Shown here: piece after piece, positions 1-9,806 of the stretch
Layout of the letters: each line of letters opens with the position of its first letter
Numbering within the stretch: position 1 is the first letter of the stretch
Assembly: GCA_002633005.1 (NCBI GenBank)
Contig: NMRA01000602.1
Coordinates: 223,205-253,755, forward strand
From: Phoronis australis
Taxonomy: Eukaryota > Phoronida > Phoronidae
Length of the DNA stretch: 30,551 nucleotides
Direction of reading: 5' to 3'
Notes under the pieces: generated by a model
What the model was told of the DNA's origin: nothing
Seen by the model: only the letters and a program-made list of their open reading frames with translations
Databases searched by the model: none
Position numbers and translations under genes: made by a program

Positions 1-692
1 GGGACCATAAAGTAATCTACAACCGCTCTTCCTCTATGACTTATTGAGGTGAAGTTATCTTTACTTATCTCTTTCCTACCATTCACTATGCAAGTTTTAG
101 ACCCTAACAAAAAATCAATCAAACTTCTACCATGACTATTTACAGCTTTATCAATTACGACTCGTTTATTTACTTGACAATCAACATCTGGAATGTAATC
201 ATTCAAGTTACCCACTCTCGAGTTAAAATCTCCACATATAACAACGTCATCTGCTATTTCTGCATGTAAATATAACTGGCATAATAGATGACTATAGAAA
301 CTATCCGCATCACAACCCCTTGAAGAATTCTCAGGTGGTAAGTAGCAACAAAATACAATTATACAATAGTCTGAGCGTATATGAGTTAGTCTTAAAGCTA
401 ATATACCATCACACGACTTGTCAACAATATCGATTTTAAATGTTTTAAACAAATCATTTTTAACAAATATTCCCACCCCACCTGAACCTCTTGGGGCCCG
501 CTTGTTTATAAGCTGCCTATTATGTCCGTACCAACAATAACCAGGCAAAGTAATAGATTTATTTGCATACAAATGAGTTTCTACCACCCCTATGATGTGG
601 GCGTTGAATGAAGACAGCAATTGTTCACGGAGCAATGAATTGTTGCTAGTCCAACCACCGACATTGGCCTCGCAAATCCTCAAAACGCTGTC
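1..692 (-). CDS. LINE ORF2, EEP endonuclease domain (partial)
   Basis: The frame is open from just after the ORF1 stop (about 692) to the window edge. It shows the landmarks of an EEP-family target-site nicking endonuclease in order: an Asn-containing first strand (ICEANVGGW), the catalytic Glu (VVETHL), a GSGGVGIFV strand, the Tyr strand (CCYLPPENS), GDFNSRVG with the Asp/Asn pair, and near the edge the GRAVVDYF segment. It lies in the same frame as ORF1, separated only by one TAG, and I find no Met codon until a few residues before the window edge. Its start is therefore unusual (see findings). Reverse transcriptase would follow outside the window. Confidence 0.85.
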
Positions 693-1551
693 CTATTCTG
701 CATCACGACTTGTTTTGTTTCCCGAGTCAGCCTCCTCACTTGTGGCCACTTTCACAATTCGACCATTTGAGCGGATCTTGAATTCTTTGTTGTTCGGCAA
801 AGTTTCAATGATTGTTTTGAAATTGATTTCAATTAACCTGTCCGTGTGAGATTTGCTTCCACGAAGAAAAACTCGTTGAAATATAGGCGTGCCCTTTAAC
901 TTTTGCTTGTTCCGCAACACTAGAATTTCTGCCAGTGACTCAACAGCAAATTTGACCAAGGGAGGTCTAGTATCCCCCTGTCGAGCATTCAGACTGGTGC
1001 AGTCCAGTAAGGTCACATCTGAAGACAGGCCCATGCTACATAACAATTCCTCAATCACTTCGCGTAAAGGTCGGGTTGCGTTGGCAATGCCTGATGCGAT
1101 AATACACAAGTCATTGTTTTTCAAAGGGTCGTTCTGAATGACTAAATCTGAAGCATGCGTGTAATGCTTCTCCAATGCGTTGACGCGGTTTTCAAGACGT
1201 GCAAAATCCATATCAATATCCGCCTTGAAGGATTTTAGCTTGATATCAATTGAATTTGTAATCTCATTGCGTATTTTATCCATTTTGGATTCAAACGTTT
1301 TTCTAAGCCCATCTTGTGCAGACTTTAGATCTCGGATTTCTTTCAATATGAGTTCAGATATCTCACCTTGATGATCATGTGGAGCTGGGGAGGTCGGCAT
1401 ACTTGATATACAATGTAGCTTCACTAATTGTAGGTTGAGAATAAGACTTTTTGCTACCTTTATCACTCGTACGGTTCATAGTTGACCTTAACTCGCTACT
1501 GTCCTTGCTTGGTTTACGTTTACGTACAATTTGCCACTCAGAATCATCCAT
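693..1551 (-). pseudogene. LINE ORF1 protein, one frameshift
   Basis: Translation starts at an ATG at 1551 with a basic N-terminus (MDDSEWQIVRKRK). That frame runs to a stop near 1375. The remainder continues in a second frame that ends in TAG at 693, so one indel lies near 1400. The second part has a heptad-rich stretch, from EISELILKEIRDLK to RLENRVNALEKHY, predicting a coiled coil of about 70 residues. It is followed by an RRM-like alpha/beta segment and a basic C-terminal part (IFQRVFLRGSKSHTDR). Coiled coil, RRM and C-terminal domain is the L1-type ORF1 design for a trimeric RNA-binding chaperone. The shift could be a copy error or a sequencing error. Confidence 0.75.
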
Positions 1552-1573
1552 TGAACAGGAGCGAATTTAAAAG

Positions 1574-1599
1574 GCTGCCGCCATTTTTCGAGCATGCGC
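1574..1599 (-). promoter_or_regulatory. YY1-like and NRF1-like sites at LINE 5' end
   Basis: On the minus strand the LINE begins GCGCATGC then, a few bases later, AAAAATGGCGGCAGC. The second matches the YY1 consensus around ATGGCGGC, and the first is most of an NRF1 palindrome. YY1 sites set the start of transcription in mammalian L1, so a similar internal promoter is plausible. The ATG inside the YY1-like site also opens a five-codon upstream ORF ending in TAA. Binding itself is inferred. Confidence 0.4.
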
Positions 1600-1604
1600 G
1601 ACAT

Positions 1605-2037
1605 ATCGATTGAGAGCAAGTATTCTACCATTAGAGGTTGAGGTGGGGCGGTACTTCGGAATTCCTGTGAATGAACGGATTTGTCGTGTTTGTAAAAAAG
1701 GAATCGAAGATGAAGTTCTATTCATTTTTGATTGTGAAAAATATACTCGCATTCGACCATATTTTTACGGCGTTCTGCCCTACCTCAAATATTCCAAAAT
1801 AACTTGAAAGGTCTAGCGAAATTCATTCAAGACGCTTTGCAGGTTAGAAGTAATTGTTTGTTTATAAACTAGTCTGAAGTGGTCATATTTGAGCTTGTGC
1901 AATTGGTTATGTAATGATTTAATTATTATTAGGTGACTGAGTAAGCCCATTGAGGCTGGGGAGGGGGTGGTGGTGGTGAATAATCTGTCTTTGATATTGT
2001 ATTTACTGGTACCCTTATGTCACTATAATAAATAAAT
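1605..2037 (+). mobile_element. 3' end of a second LINE, zinc-binding RT tail and UTR
   Basis: The frame starting at 1610 encodes a typical C-terminal zinc-binding region of a non-LTR reverse transcriptase polyprotein: a PLEVEVGRYFGIP segment, then ERICRVCKKGIEDE and FIFDCEKYTRIRPYF, with the conserved C..C..H/C-type spacing, followed by a stop. About 230 bp of 3' UTR follows, including a G-rich run near 1957-1980. It ends in AATAAATAAA at about 2027-2036, the short tandem tail usual for CR1/L2-type elements. It is heavily 5'-truncated and lies head-on against the minus-strand LINE. It is not the 3' end of that LINE, since the orientation is opposite. Confidence 0.75.
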
Positions 2038-2589
2038 ACACACATCAAGGTCCCTGGTACTTCTCTGCATTATCACAGGATACGCCTACCTCAGGCTATG
2101 TTGCGGAAGAATATCCTATACAGGGATTATTTGGGTAATTTTCAGAAGGTCACTTCCTTGGAACATTATATTCTTTGAGACATTCTGCTGTACGGACAAT
2201 TTTTCCCATATATGTTCTTGATATACTCCACAAACTATCAGAATGTGTATATTCTCGGTTCATGATAAGCACTTGTGGAAATTGGTCACAATTTTGTCAG
2301 GAAGAAGTTTTTGAAAAAAAATCTGTGTTGCAGTATATGACTATGTAACATCACAATTACTGTACTATATTAGTCTCGGGGAAAAAACATGCAGGCCGGG
2401 TTTAAACTGCAAAACTAGAAAATCAAAGGCTTGCGTGAACCTGTTAAAGTATATATTATTTTTTTTTAAAAATAGTGGGGATTAGCGAATATCCTGAGAT
2501 TCATCTTGAGGTTGATGCTAAGAGACTTGCATTGATGTCATTGCTTCATATGCAATGTTGAATATAATAGCTTGTTAAAGAGGGCGCTT
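2038..2589. other. No gene seen
   Basis: AT-rich sequence with frequent stops on both strands. I see no coding segment, no RNA gene and no clear repeat here. Confidence 0.5.
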
Positions 2590-2845
2590 GCTCTGTTCCC
2601 GCCTTCTAGCGGGCTGCCTATCTTAATATTGACGCTGGCGACCAGTGAGTGGGGTCCTATATTGAAAATGGGCCCCCCCTGGAAGGCGACTAAAGATTCA
2701 TACCTCCCTATATTAAAATAGGACGTCTTGTTGGAAGGCGGCTGGAGAGCAGGTATATTTGTATTGATATACTGTCCCACTATCCCTCGGCCTTTTGGAG
2801 AAGCTCGCCACTATATCAATATAGGCGCCCCATATTTGAGTCTTG
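2590..2845. repeat. Cluster of AT-core palindromes, MITE-like
   Basis: Four diverged copies of a palindromic block built on CCTATATT-A-ATATAGG lie near 2618, 2655, 2705 and 2815, in both orientations. They are mixed with repeated TGGAAGGCG(A/G)C and GGCG motifs. The block at 2612-2640 and the one at 2808-2835 are inverted copies of each other, so the segment can fold into a multi-stem hairpin. This fits a small non-autonomous DNA element. The 80-residue open frame over it on the minus strand is a by-product. Confidence 0.45.
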
Positions 2846-3718
2846 TATATGTCAATTTAATAGGAATAAATCGTTTTAAATAATAAGGTGTTATTTACGG
2901 TATGTGTATTTATTGCAATTTGCCGCTGGAACGCTTTGTAAAATTGAAAAAAAATCTTATTTGTTGTTGTTTCGGCGAACAGGCACTTGAATATAGCAAC
3001 GGTAGTATAGATTTTATAGAACGCGATCATTTATAACACAGTTTATAGCACCGTGGATTTAAAAAATTAGTAGCGCCTCTTGCGCCCGTCGTGCATGTTT
3101 ATTCCACAAGTACCTTTTTAATCTCGTTGTCCAGTGAAGGAAAGACTTCCACCAGATACTGAAAAGCAGCAGTCACAATGTTTGGAATATATGACCTAAG
3201 ACCAGCAATAGATACCATGTATTTGTTCTCAGTCTGCACTTTAATATTTTAAAGACTCGCGTATTTATTTCTTCAGCAGGTAAATGGAAAAAGACGTCCC
3301 TGAAATGTTGCATGCCAAAATATACATTGCCTAACTGACTTCACAATCGCGTTTTCCGTTCACACGAATACACGAGATGTACCTAACGTTTGTTGCTCTC
3401 CACCTGTTAGCACATGTACAATGAAAGTGGAATTTTGGAAATGTTACATTTCACCATCCTGTCGACAACAGTGACAGAAAATAATCCACCTTGGTACGCG
3501 TACTTAATTCTATCATATTATAACACATTCGTCATTTTATGTTACTGTATTTTTTCGGATAGAATATACTTTAAAGGTTTGTAATAATTTTAAGTGTACC
3601 GATAAACGACAATTGTAAACCAAAGAGTAACCTGACAGCATGTTAGTTCAGAATCAAAATGTTGTTTCAGGGTTACACTTAAAAATGGTACTCAATTGTA
3701 TTTATGTTTTACTTCCAG
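2846..3718. other. Intronic or intergenic DNA before the first WSC exon
   Basis: No coding homology seen. The last bases, 3700-3718, form a pyrimidine tract and AG acceptor for the exon that follows, and a weaker AG lies at 3669-3670. Confidence 0.5.
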
Positions 3719-4051
3719 GATTTTACTTTTCATGGGATAAACCAAGTTACGGATCGGACACCGGTTGTTATTCGTTTGATGATAGCAGAATTAGAAAAAA
3801 TCGTAATATGACTTTCAAGGGTCTCCATGAATTACACAACAAAAGGGAAACATGCCTGCAAACCTGTGAACTCCATTGGTTTAAATATGCTGGTGTTCAA
3901 AACGGTAACACGTGCTGGTGTGGCAATGAGCTTGACAACATGAAGAAGAGGCCGCTGCCCCAATGTCAAGTATTGAGATGCTCTGGAGACATCACTCAAT
4001 TCTGCGGCGCTTATACACGTATGGAGGTCATGGAAACAGATCACATTCTAG
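3719..4051 (+). CDS. WSC-domain exon 1 of 3 (internal)
   Basis: The exon encodes one WSC domain, an eight-cysteine module known from yeast stress sensors, polycystin-1 and Kremen and thought to bind carbohydrate on extracellular proteins. It reads GCYSFDD, ETC..QTC, YAGVQNGNTCWCGNEL, PQC, LRCSGD and QFCGAYTRMEV, which gives all eight cysteines in the usual order. The acceptor is a pyrimidine tract ending in CCAG at 3718. The donor is CTAG|GTATAC. Both junctions are phase 1, and 333 bp is exactly 111 codons, so the exon can be skipped or duplicated without a shift. There is no signal peptide within the exon, so it is internal and earlier exons lie upstream of the window. Confidence 0.85.
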
Positions 4052-6999
4052 GTATACCAGCACTGTTTAAGTTACAATGGCTAAACAGCAGGGCGGTCTG
4101 GAAATCGTTACCCATTGTAGTACTGTGTCAGAGATGCTATATTTCATTAAAACCGTGAATATTCAAATGTGTATCAACGCCACCCAGTGCCTTGCTAGAG
4201 AACCAGGAAAAGGAACAATATGTAAATAAATTGCAAATTTAGAGAAAACATGACAACAGCCACTCTTAAAAACAACTGCTAACATACAAAAAACATAACA
4301 AATGGACGCAATAGGTACTTGATAGTGAAATTAACAAATAATAAAATCTGTGCACTGTTTCACCAAGGTTACGTTGAAATATTGTGATACTCATTTACAT
4401 AACAATATTCTCGCAAATGGAGGTTGTAATGGTAACTGGTTGCAGCAAACCTGAAGACCTGGAGTTTTTTGAAAACTTGTACTTCATTTGAATATTCACA
4501 GTTTAATGAGGCATAGCTTATTTAAGTCTATTGCAAGCAAGGCCAATGCAGTACAGTACAGAGTATCCATTACTTCATATACACGCATTTGCAAAAACTA
4601 TAGGTCGGACCAAATTTATTTTTAAGCGAAGGCCAAGTTGTTGCGCCAATTAATATAGTGTCAACATTCAAGACTGATATAAAAACAACTAAAAAATTCA
4701 TAATCGAAATCAAATGTGTTGTTAAACCGTGCCGTTAACACGAGATCGTAACACAGGCACGTTGAATTGGCAATGAATTTCATGGAGTAGAGTGAAGTTT
4801 ACTCTTTTTTCCACACATAAAGGCATCAAACTAGTTCTCAAAGAACGGAATGTCAGTAAATCTATGGGGTGACTTACTGTCCAATCCATGATAGAATGAA
4901 ATTTGCATAGCTTACGACGTTAGGGACTAGAGAAGTTGCTCATAATCGACATATTTGTGTTTGCAGATCTACTGTACATGTAGATTGCGGACCCGTACTG
5001 GAACCATTGTTGAGGTTTTGTGTCCTCGTGTCACATGGTAACCAGGGGTGAGCCTTGGCGACTCTGCTACCCCACCTGGTGGATATTATTTGGGAGCAGG
5101 CGGTGGTAAATTGCTGGCAATTCATATCCACTGTCTCTCGTCATTGTTAGTTAATTGGTCATGTTTTGACTGCTTCTCTGATTCAACGATTCTAACATTT
5201 ACCTTCCTTACATAGCATTTTGACTATAGGCTTGGAAATCTAATGCAATGTGTCCAAACCATGTTCTCCCTCGGCTTTAGGGCTTGCCACACGGTATGTT
5301 AAAACATTGTTTTAGTCAAGTTCATTAATTCCAACGCATTTGGCTGCACCACTAGGACACTCTACAATATATTGCTCCGCCTTTCTTGTGGTCGTCTGGT
5401 GGACCTAAATATTCCGTAGGGTGTAAAATGGTTTGAAGTAATGGTCGTCAAATCGAGCAAAGTGAGTATTTTGACTCGAAATTATCCATATCTTCGCTCT
5501 TGGGCCACGTTTTAGAGGCAGTAAATTTGGGAATGTAAAAGATTAGAGGAAATTTTAAGTTCCAAGAGGAAGTTGGAAACTATAAAGGTGCTGTAGTTGC
5601 ACTAAAATGGACACAAAATAGTACTTACTCATTTTTTCAAACTCAGATCCAAATTGTGTAAACGTATAAAACCGTTAAATTAAGTACATCTAAGTAGTAA
5701 GTACCGTAAGTAAATGTATATTTCGGGCTGGTATGATTCACAAACAGATAAAGCAGTAACATGTGTGGTAGTGCCCGACAAAAAATAAGCCAAAACGTAT
5801 ATAGAAATAAATACATGGGAAAAACATTGGACAACGTTAGTGGTAAAAGGGGGGACCAAGAATTTTTAAATGGGGAAAGAGGGATCAAACATTTTTAAAA
5901 GGAGCCTCTGGTTCAACAATTTGAAAATTATGGATTTGAAATCACTAAAATCAATGGTAAAAGGGGGCCCGGACACCCTGGATCCGCCAATACGTAGACC
6001 AGTACGTACCTAAGGGAATCCTTCGGATTCTTCAGAATATGACGGTTCAACCAGAGCGTCAGAGGCGCAAACGTAACGTATATGATTAAAAGGCATCTAA
6101 TGATTATTCCGACCGATTTCCATCTCAACGTGGTCACCGATTTAAGTTTGCCGGGAAAGGATCCTGCCCCAGTGGCGAATTTAGGGGGGGGGGCTAAGGG
6201 GGCCATGGCTCATATAAAATTCTCTACTTGGCAGTTCGGTGGTCCGAATGTCTGACGGGCAAACTCCTGGCTAATACTCTGCCCTAGCTTCTCTAATTCG
6301 AAATCCTGGATCCATCCCTGTGCCCCCCTTTGGCTACAAAAAAGTTAAATGACACGGAAATGAATGAGTGCATTTTCTATGTTGCGTGTAATCGAGAGCA
6401 ACTACTTCAATGTGTGTACTTGTGTTGGACACATGTAATACAAAATTTAAAAATTATCTCCTCATGATATCCTAGAGCTGCCAGTGGGTCCCTCACTGTT
6501 TTTCTGGAATAAAATTCAATGATTAAAATTTCTTTCTGGCTTTCTGGTGCAATATCCCTCCAAGCCTGCTGCTTACGTTAACTTGATTTGGCACCAATTT
6601 TGTTGTTCTCGACTGTGACACTGGCTTTTTCTCTGATGAGTTATGGAAGTAAATATTTTTCCACTTGAGAAAAGCCTTTACCCCTTTTTCGCAAATATCT
6701 GCACTGGTATACTGATGCGTGCCATTGAGTACTTACGTGATCAAGGTTTCATTGAAGCACTTCAATAGTTTCTTTGTTGGATTAATCCGAATCAACACAG
6801 TAGGGTGGCTAGGATACTTTCAACCTGATTTTAGTAAACCTGCTTGATGGTCTAATAAAATCAGGGTTTCAGACTTTTAAACCATGTTGGTGAAATGCAA
6901 GTTAGGTCTAAAATTATGAAATCGACTGCATATGTTCATGTACTTAGTGAGGATACGCATAACGTGGGGTCATAATACTCACGGTGCTCGATTCGTTTA
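4052..6999 (+). other. Intron sequence, no gene seen
   Basis: Most of this first intron section is unremarkable and AT-rich. Two related G-rich segments (GGTAAAAGGGGG near 5841 and again near 5956) lie about 115 bp apart. The second runs into a GGGCCCGGACACCC stretch, and a G-run follows at 6183-6193. These may be relics of a dispersed repeat. Open frames here have no recognisable domain. Confidence 0.45.
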
Positions 7000-7270
7000 C
7001 CAAAATGAACTTAAAATTTCATCGAAAATCTTAAGTTTTTGGTTTGAAAAACTTAAATTTTGATTCACGAAGACTGGAAAAAACTTATTTTTTCAAGAAC
7101 TGAAGTTTTTCATTCAGTTCTAAAAAGTAAAGATCCAAAAACTCAAATTTTGAAAACTTAAGCCCTGAAAACTTATTTTTTTTAAAATTCATGTATTTTG
7201 GAAGAAGTTTTTTGGAACACACTTAGGTTTTGAAAACTTTTCAAGGAACTAAATATGGAAACTGAATTTT
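7000..7270. repeat. Irregular A/T-rich short repeats
   Basis: Variants of GAAAACTTA and its complement TAAGTTTT occur many times over about 270 bp, interleaved in both orientations. This looks like low-complexity or degenerate satellite-like DNA. No period is regular enough to call a tandem array. Confidence 0.5.
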
Positions 7271-8059
7271 TCCACGAGCACTACGTTTCATTAAGACAGG
7301 CATTTAGAAAATCTGATTGTCACTGAAAAAGAGTGGCGTGCAGTTACAAATTAAAGGATTTTCATCCATCATTAAAAAATAGAGTTCTACAGACATTTGA
7401 CTAACAGTGATTTATTGCAGGAAATTAATTGAACTTTCTCAAAATACACCAGTTCCTTAGAATAAGTGAGCATGTGTGAAAGTACCTCAAAAATCAAAAA
7501 CATTTCAAAAATCGGTTCATCAAATGCGTGGAAAGCTAATAGCAGTAGTCACAGATGTGATTTTGGGAAGTACAAATCTTATGCTAGAAATGGTGCCTAG
7601 AGTTACCTATCATGGTTTTCAACCGTTTTTTTTTTTAATATTAAATTAAAAGTCAAAGTTTCATTTTTGTTGACAATTATCGTAGCAGTAAATCCAATAC
7701 ACTCCATGGTGCGAACAAGTTGCAGTAAAGGTAACTCTAAGTACATCCTGGTTACACGAATATGAAATTATAATACTTAGATGTTTGATTACAAATAATT
7801 CTTTTTCCTTTAAATTAAAGATATTTAACTTCATACACACATCTATGCTTCACCACAAACCACTTAAAACATGTTATCATTTCAACTGGAGTTTACTTTT
7901 TCAAACAGTTTTCTATATTGTGAGGTTTTCATTATTTGTGATTCAACGTAAGTCAAAATACATTTCCATAACTATAGTTGAAACTAGACAAGCAAACTAA
8001 TACTAACTGATTGAAAACATTTTGCTACGAACTAACGTCTGTCAGTTGGAGTACCTCAA
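7271..8059. other. No gene seen
   Basis: AT-rich intronic sequence. The 71-residue open frame at 7785-8000 has no recognisable feature. Confidence 0.4.
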
Positions 8060-8530
8060 TGTGTTTGACAAACGTCAAATTTTTCCAGTGTAGAATCATG
8101 ACATCGATTAATGTTTTCAGTGGGGAACGTTAGTTGTAATTCTCCTGTGTATACAGCAACACCATCAACTAACCTTTTCCATAAGGAACGTTAAGTCAAA
8201 ATTCACCCCTTTACATTCATGCCGTTAACTACAGTTTTCCATGGGGAACATTTGTCAAAATTCAACACTGTCTATTAATGCCATAGACTAACATTTTCCA
8301 TGGAGAAAGTTTTTGAATTCTCATGTATAGATTAAATCCATCGACTAATGTTTTCGGTGAAGAATGTTAGTCAGCCAGAATCCTCTTGTGTGGATCAGTC
8401 CAACCATCCATAAATTGTTATGTGGGGATCGTAAGTCAAAATTCTCCAATGCAGTTTCATGCCACCGACTAACAGTTTCCATGGGGTTCTTCAGTGCAAG
8501 ATTGCTTCATGTAATCCACTAACTGTACAT
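8060..8530 (+). repeat. Minisatellite, period about 60 bp, at least seven units
   Basis: A diverged unit recurs at about 8102, 8162, 8221, 8280, 8338, 8402, 8461 and partly 8514, so the spacing is 58-64 bp. Each unit carries a (C/G)CATCGACTAA-like start, TTTTCCATGGGGAA, a (A/G)GTCAAAATTC segment and a T-rich end. A partial unit precedes the first. The units differ at many positions, so the array is old. It lies inside the first WSC intron. Confidence 0.8.
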
Positions 8531-8582
8531 TATATCGCTGACCACTTTCGAGGTAGAATTTAACCACTACTGTCATAAAACA

Positions 8583-8871
8583 GTGCGACCTACAACAGGA
8601 ATCCTACCCACCCCATTGATAACTATTGTATCTCCGTCACCGATGGGTCTCCTCCCCCAAAGCAGACGGGGATTGCCGCGAGATATTCCACTTATACCCA
8701 GGGAAGTGGTTGTTTGGAACCAGGGTCATGAACGGAGGCGCCGCCGAGTATTGGCGAGGGATTGGTTTGGGTTTGATTGATATTAGAATCGAAAGAAATC
8801 GGCCGTTAGGAAAGCTATCTGTGGCTAAATGTAATAAATACGGGGAAGTAACTTGTGTCCAGGACAATTAA
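8583..8871 (+). other. Unrecognised open frame with higher GC
   Basis: This segment is richer in GC than its surroundings and is open in two + frames and one minus frame. The + frame 8626-8871 reads through a Gly/Trp-rich stretch (MNGGAAEYWRGIGLGLID). I do not recognise it. It could be a fragment of a mobile element or chance openness caused by base composition. No splice sites or start context argue for a gene. Confidence 0.2.
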
Positions 8872-9109
8872 CTAAAAACGCGAAGGATTCTACTAGGCAT
8901 AAAATTGTCTAATTAGGAAAACTTACGAGTGAATGTATTGTTGCTTGAGGCTGGGCCAACAGGAAGCTTGAGAGAAAGAACAGATAGTGCTACCATCGGA
9001 CTTGATAGGAACTAACTAGGAGTTCGACATGAAGCATGAATGGCTGTATAATGTTATTTGCCCAAATAATAGAATTGGTGTCGGAGTGCCATCAATCTCA
9101 TTAATTTAT

Positions 9110-9806
9110 TATTCGTACTTTACTCCGTAAGTGACATTTTAGGAGGCAACAATTTCGCGCTAATTTCTTTTCACACACTGTGACTGTGAGAACTGTCGAG
9201 TCAGTTATTGTTATACCTCGGCTGCGACAAGTTCAGTCGTCGTTTGCTTTTTTACGAATTAATCAACATGCCACACTGTTGCTGCCTACTGGGATGTACT
9301 CAGTATCACCCAGAGCCTGTTAGCAGCCCTGCTGCGAAGTTGAGTGTAGGGATTGAATGCAGGTCCCGTTCGACACACAGTGACGAGGACAGTTCGTCGT
9401 CCTATTAATAATTCGGCGAGGCAAATTTTGATGAGTTTATTGAGGAATTATTTAAATTGTTGGAGCTATTTAGAAGGTCCCGAGTGTGTGGCGAGGTTGC
9501 CACACGGCGAGATGTAAGTAGTTTGTGTGCTCAGGTCAACATCCCTTGAGAGTGTGTCACGGGACACTCGGACAAGTGAAACAATTCTTCCTCTATCCGT
9601 GAGACGATGGTGAGTACGTCTCGGTACGCAGCAACAGTGCGGCATTTTGACTGACTCGTAAACAAAAGCAAACGACGACCAAACTAATCACAACAGAGGT
9701 AGAGCAATGACTGACTCGGCAGCTGTCACAGTAAGACTATGTGAAAAGAAATTGGCGCGAAATACTTGCCACCCAAAACGTCACGGCCGGAGTTAGAGAC
9801 GAGTAA
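9110..9806. mobile_element. Non-autonomous element with long inverted repeats, ATG in both arms
   Basis: The left arm (about 9110-9295) and right arm (about 9806-9620, reversed) are imperfect inverted copies of about 185 bp. Shared blocks include ATTTCGCGC, AATTTCTTTTCACA, GAGTCAGT, GTCGTCGTTTGCTTTT and an ATG followed by CCRCACTGTTGCTGC. Both arms thus start a small frame MPHCCC, from 9268 on + and from 9645 on minus. The central 320 bp contains a perfect 7 bp hairpin at 9486-9505. The layout suggests a MITE, or an autonomous element whose arms include its promoter and first codons. Termini and target duplication are unclear, and I cannot assign a superfamily. Confidence 0.65.

Larger units (their letters stand above)
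1..1600 (-). mobile_element. 5' half of a non-LTR retrotransposon (LINE), CR1/jockey-like
   Basis: Read on the minus strand, this stretch has a short 5' leader (about 1600-1552), an ORF1 with a coiled coil, and an ORF2 that opens with an apurinic-endonuclease-like (EEP) domain. The window edge cuts it before the reverse transcriptase. ORF1 plus EEP-type ORF2 is the normal layout of CR1/L2/jockey-group and L1 elements. The 5' end appears to sit directly against the 3' end of an opposite-strand LINE at about 1605. The 223 codons of ORF2 seen here are open, so the copy is fairly young, although ORF1 carries a frameshift. The clade is a guess because the RT domain is not in view. Confidence 0.85.

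Noticed and set aside
592-1371. Three + strand open frames (592-849, 889-1137, 1180-1371)
   Set aside because: They are antisense shadows of the LINE ORF1/ORF2, which show real domains on the minus strand.
3832-4044. Minus-strand cysteine-containing open frame
   Set aside because: It is the complement of the first WSC exon, which has proper splice sites and all eight conserved cysteines on the + strand.
8060-8530. CRISPR array
   Set aside because: The units drift throughout, with no constant repeat alternating with unique spacers, and the context is an animal intron.
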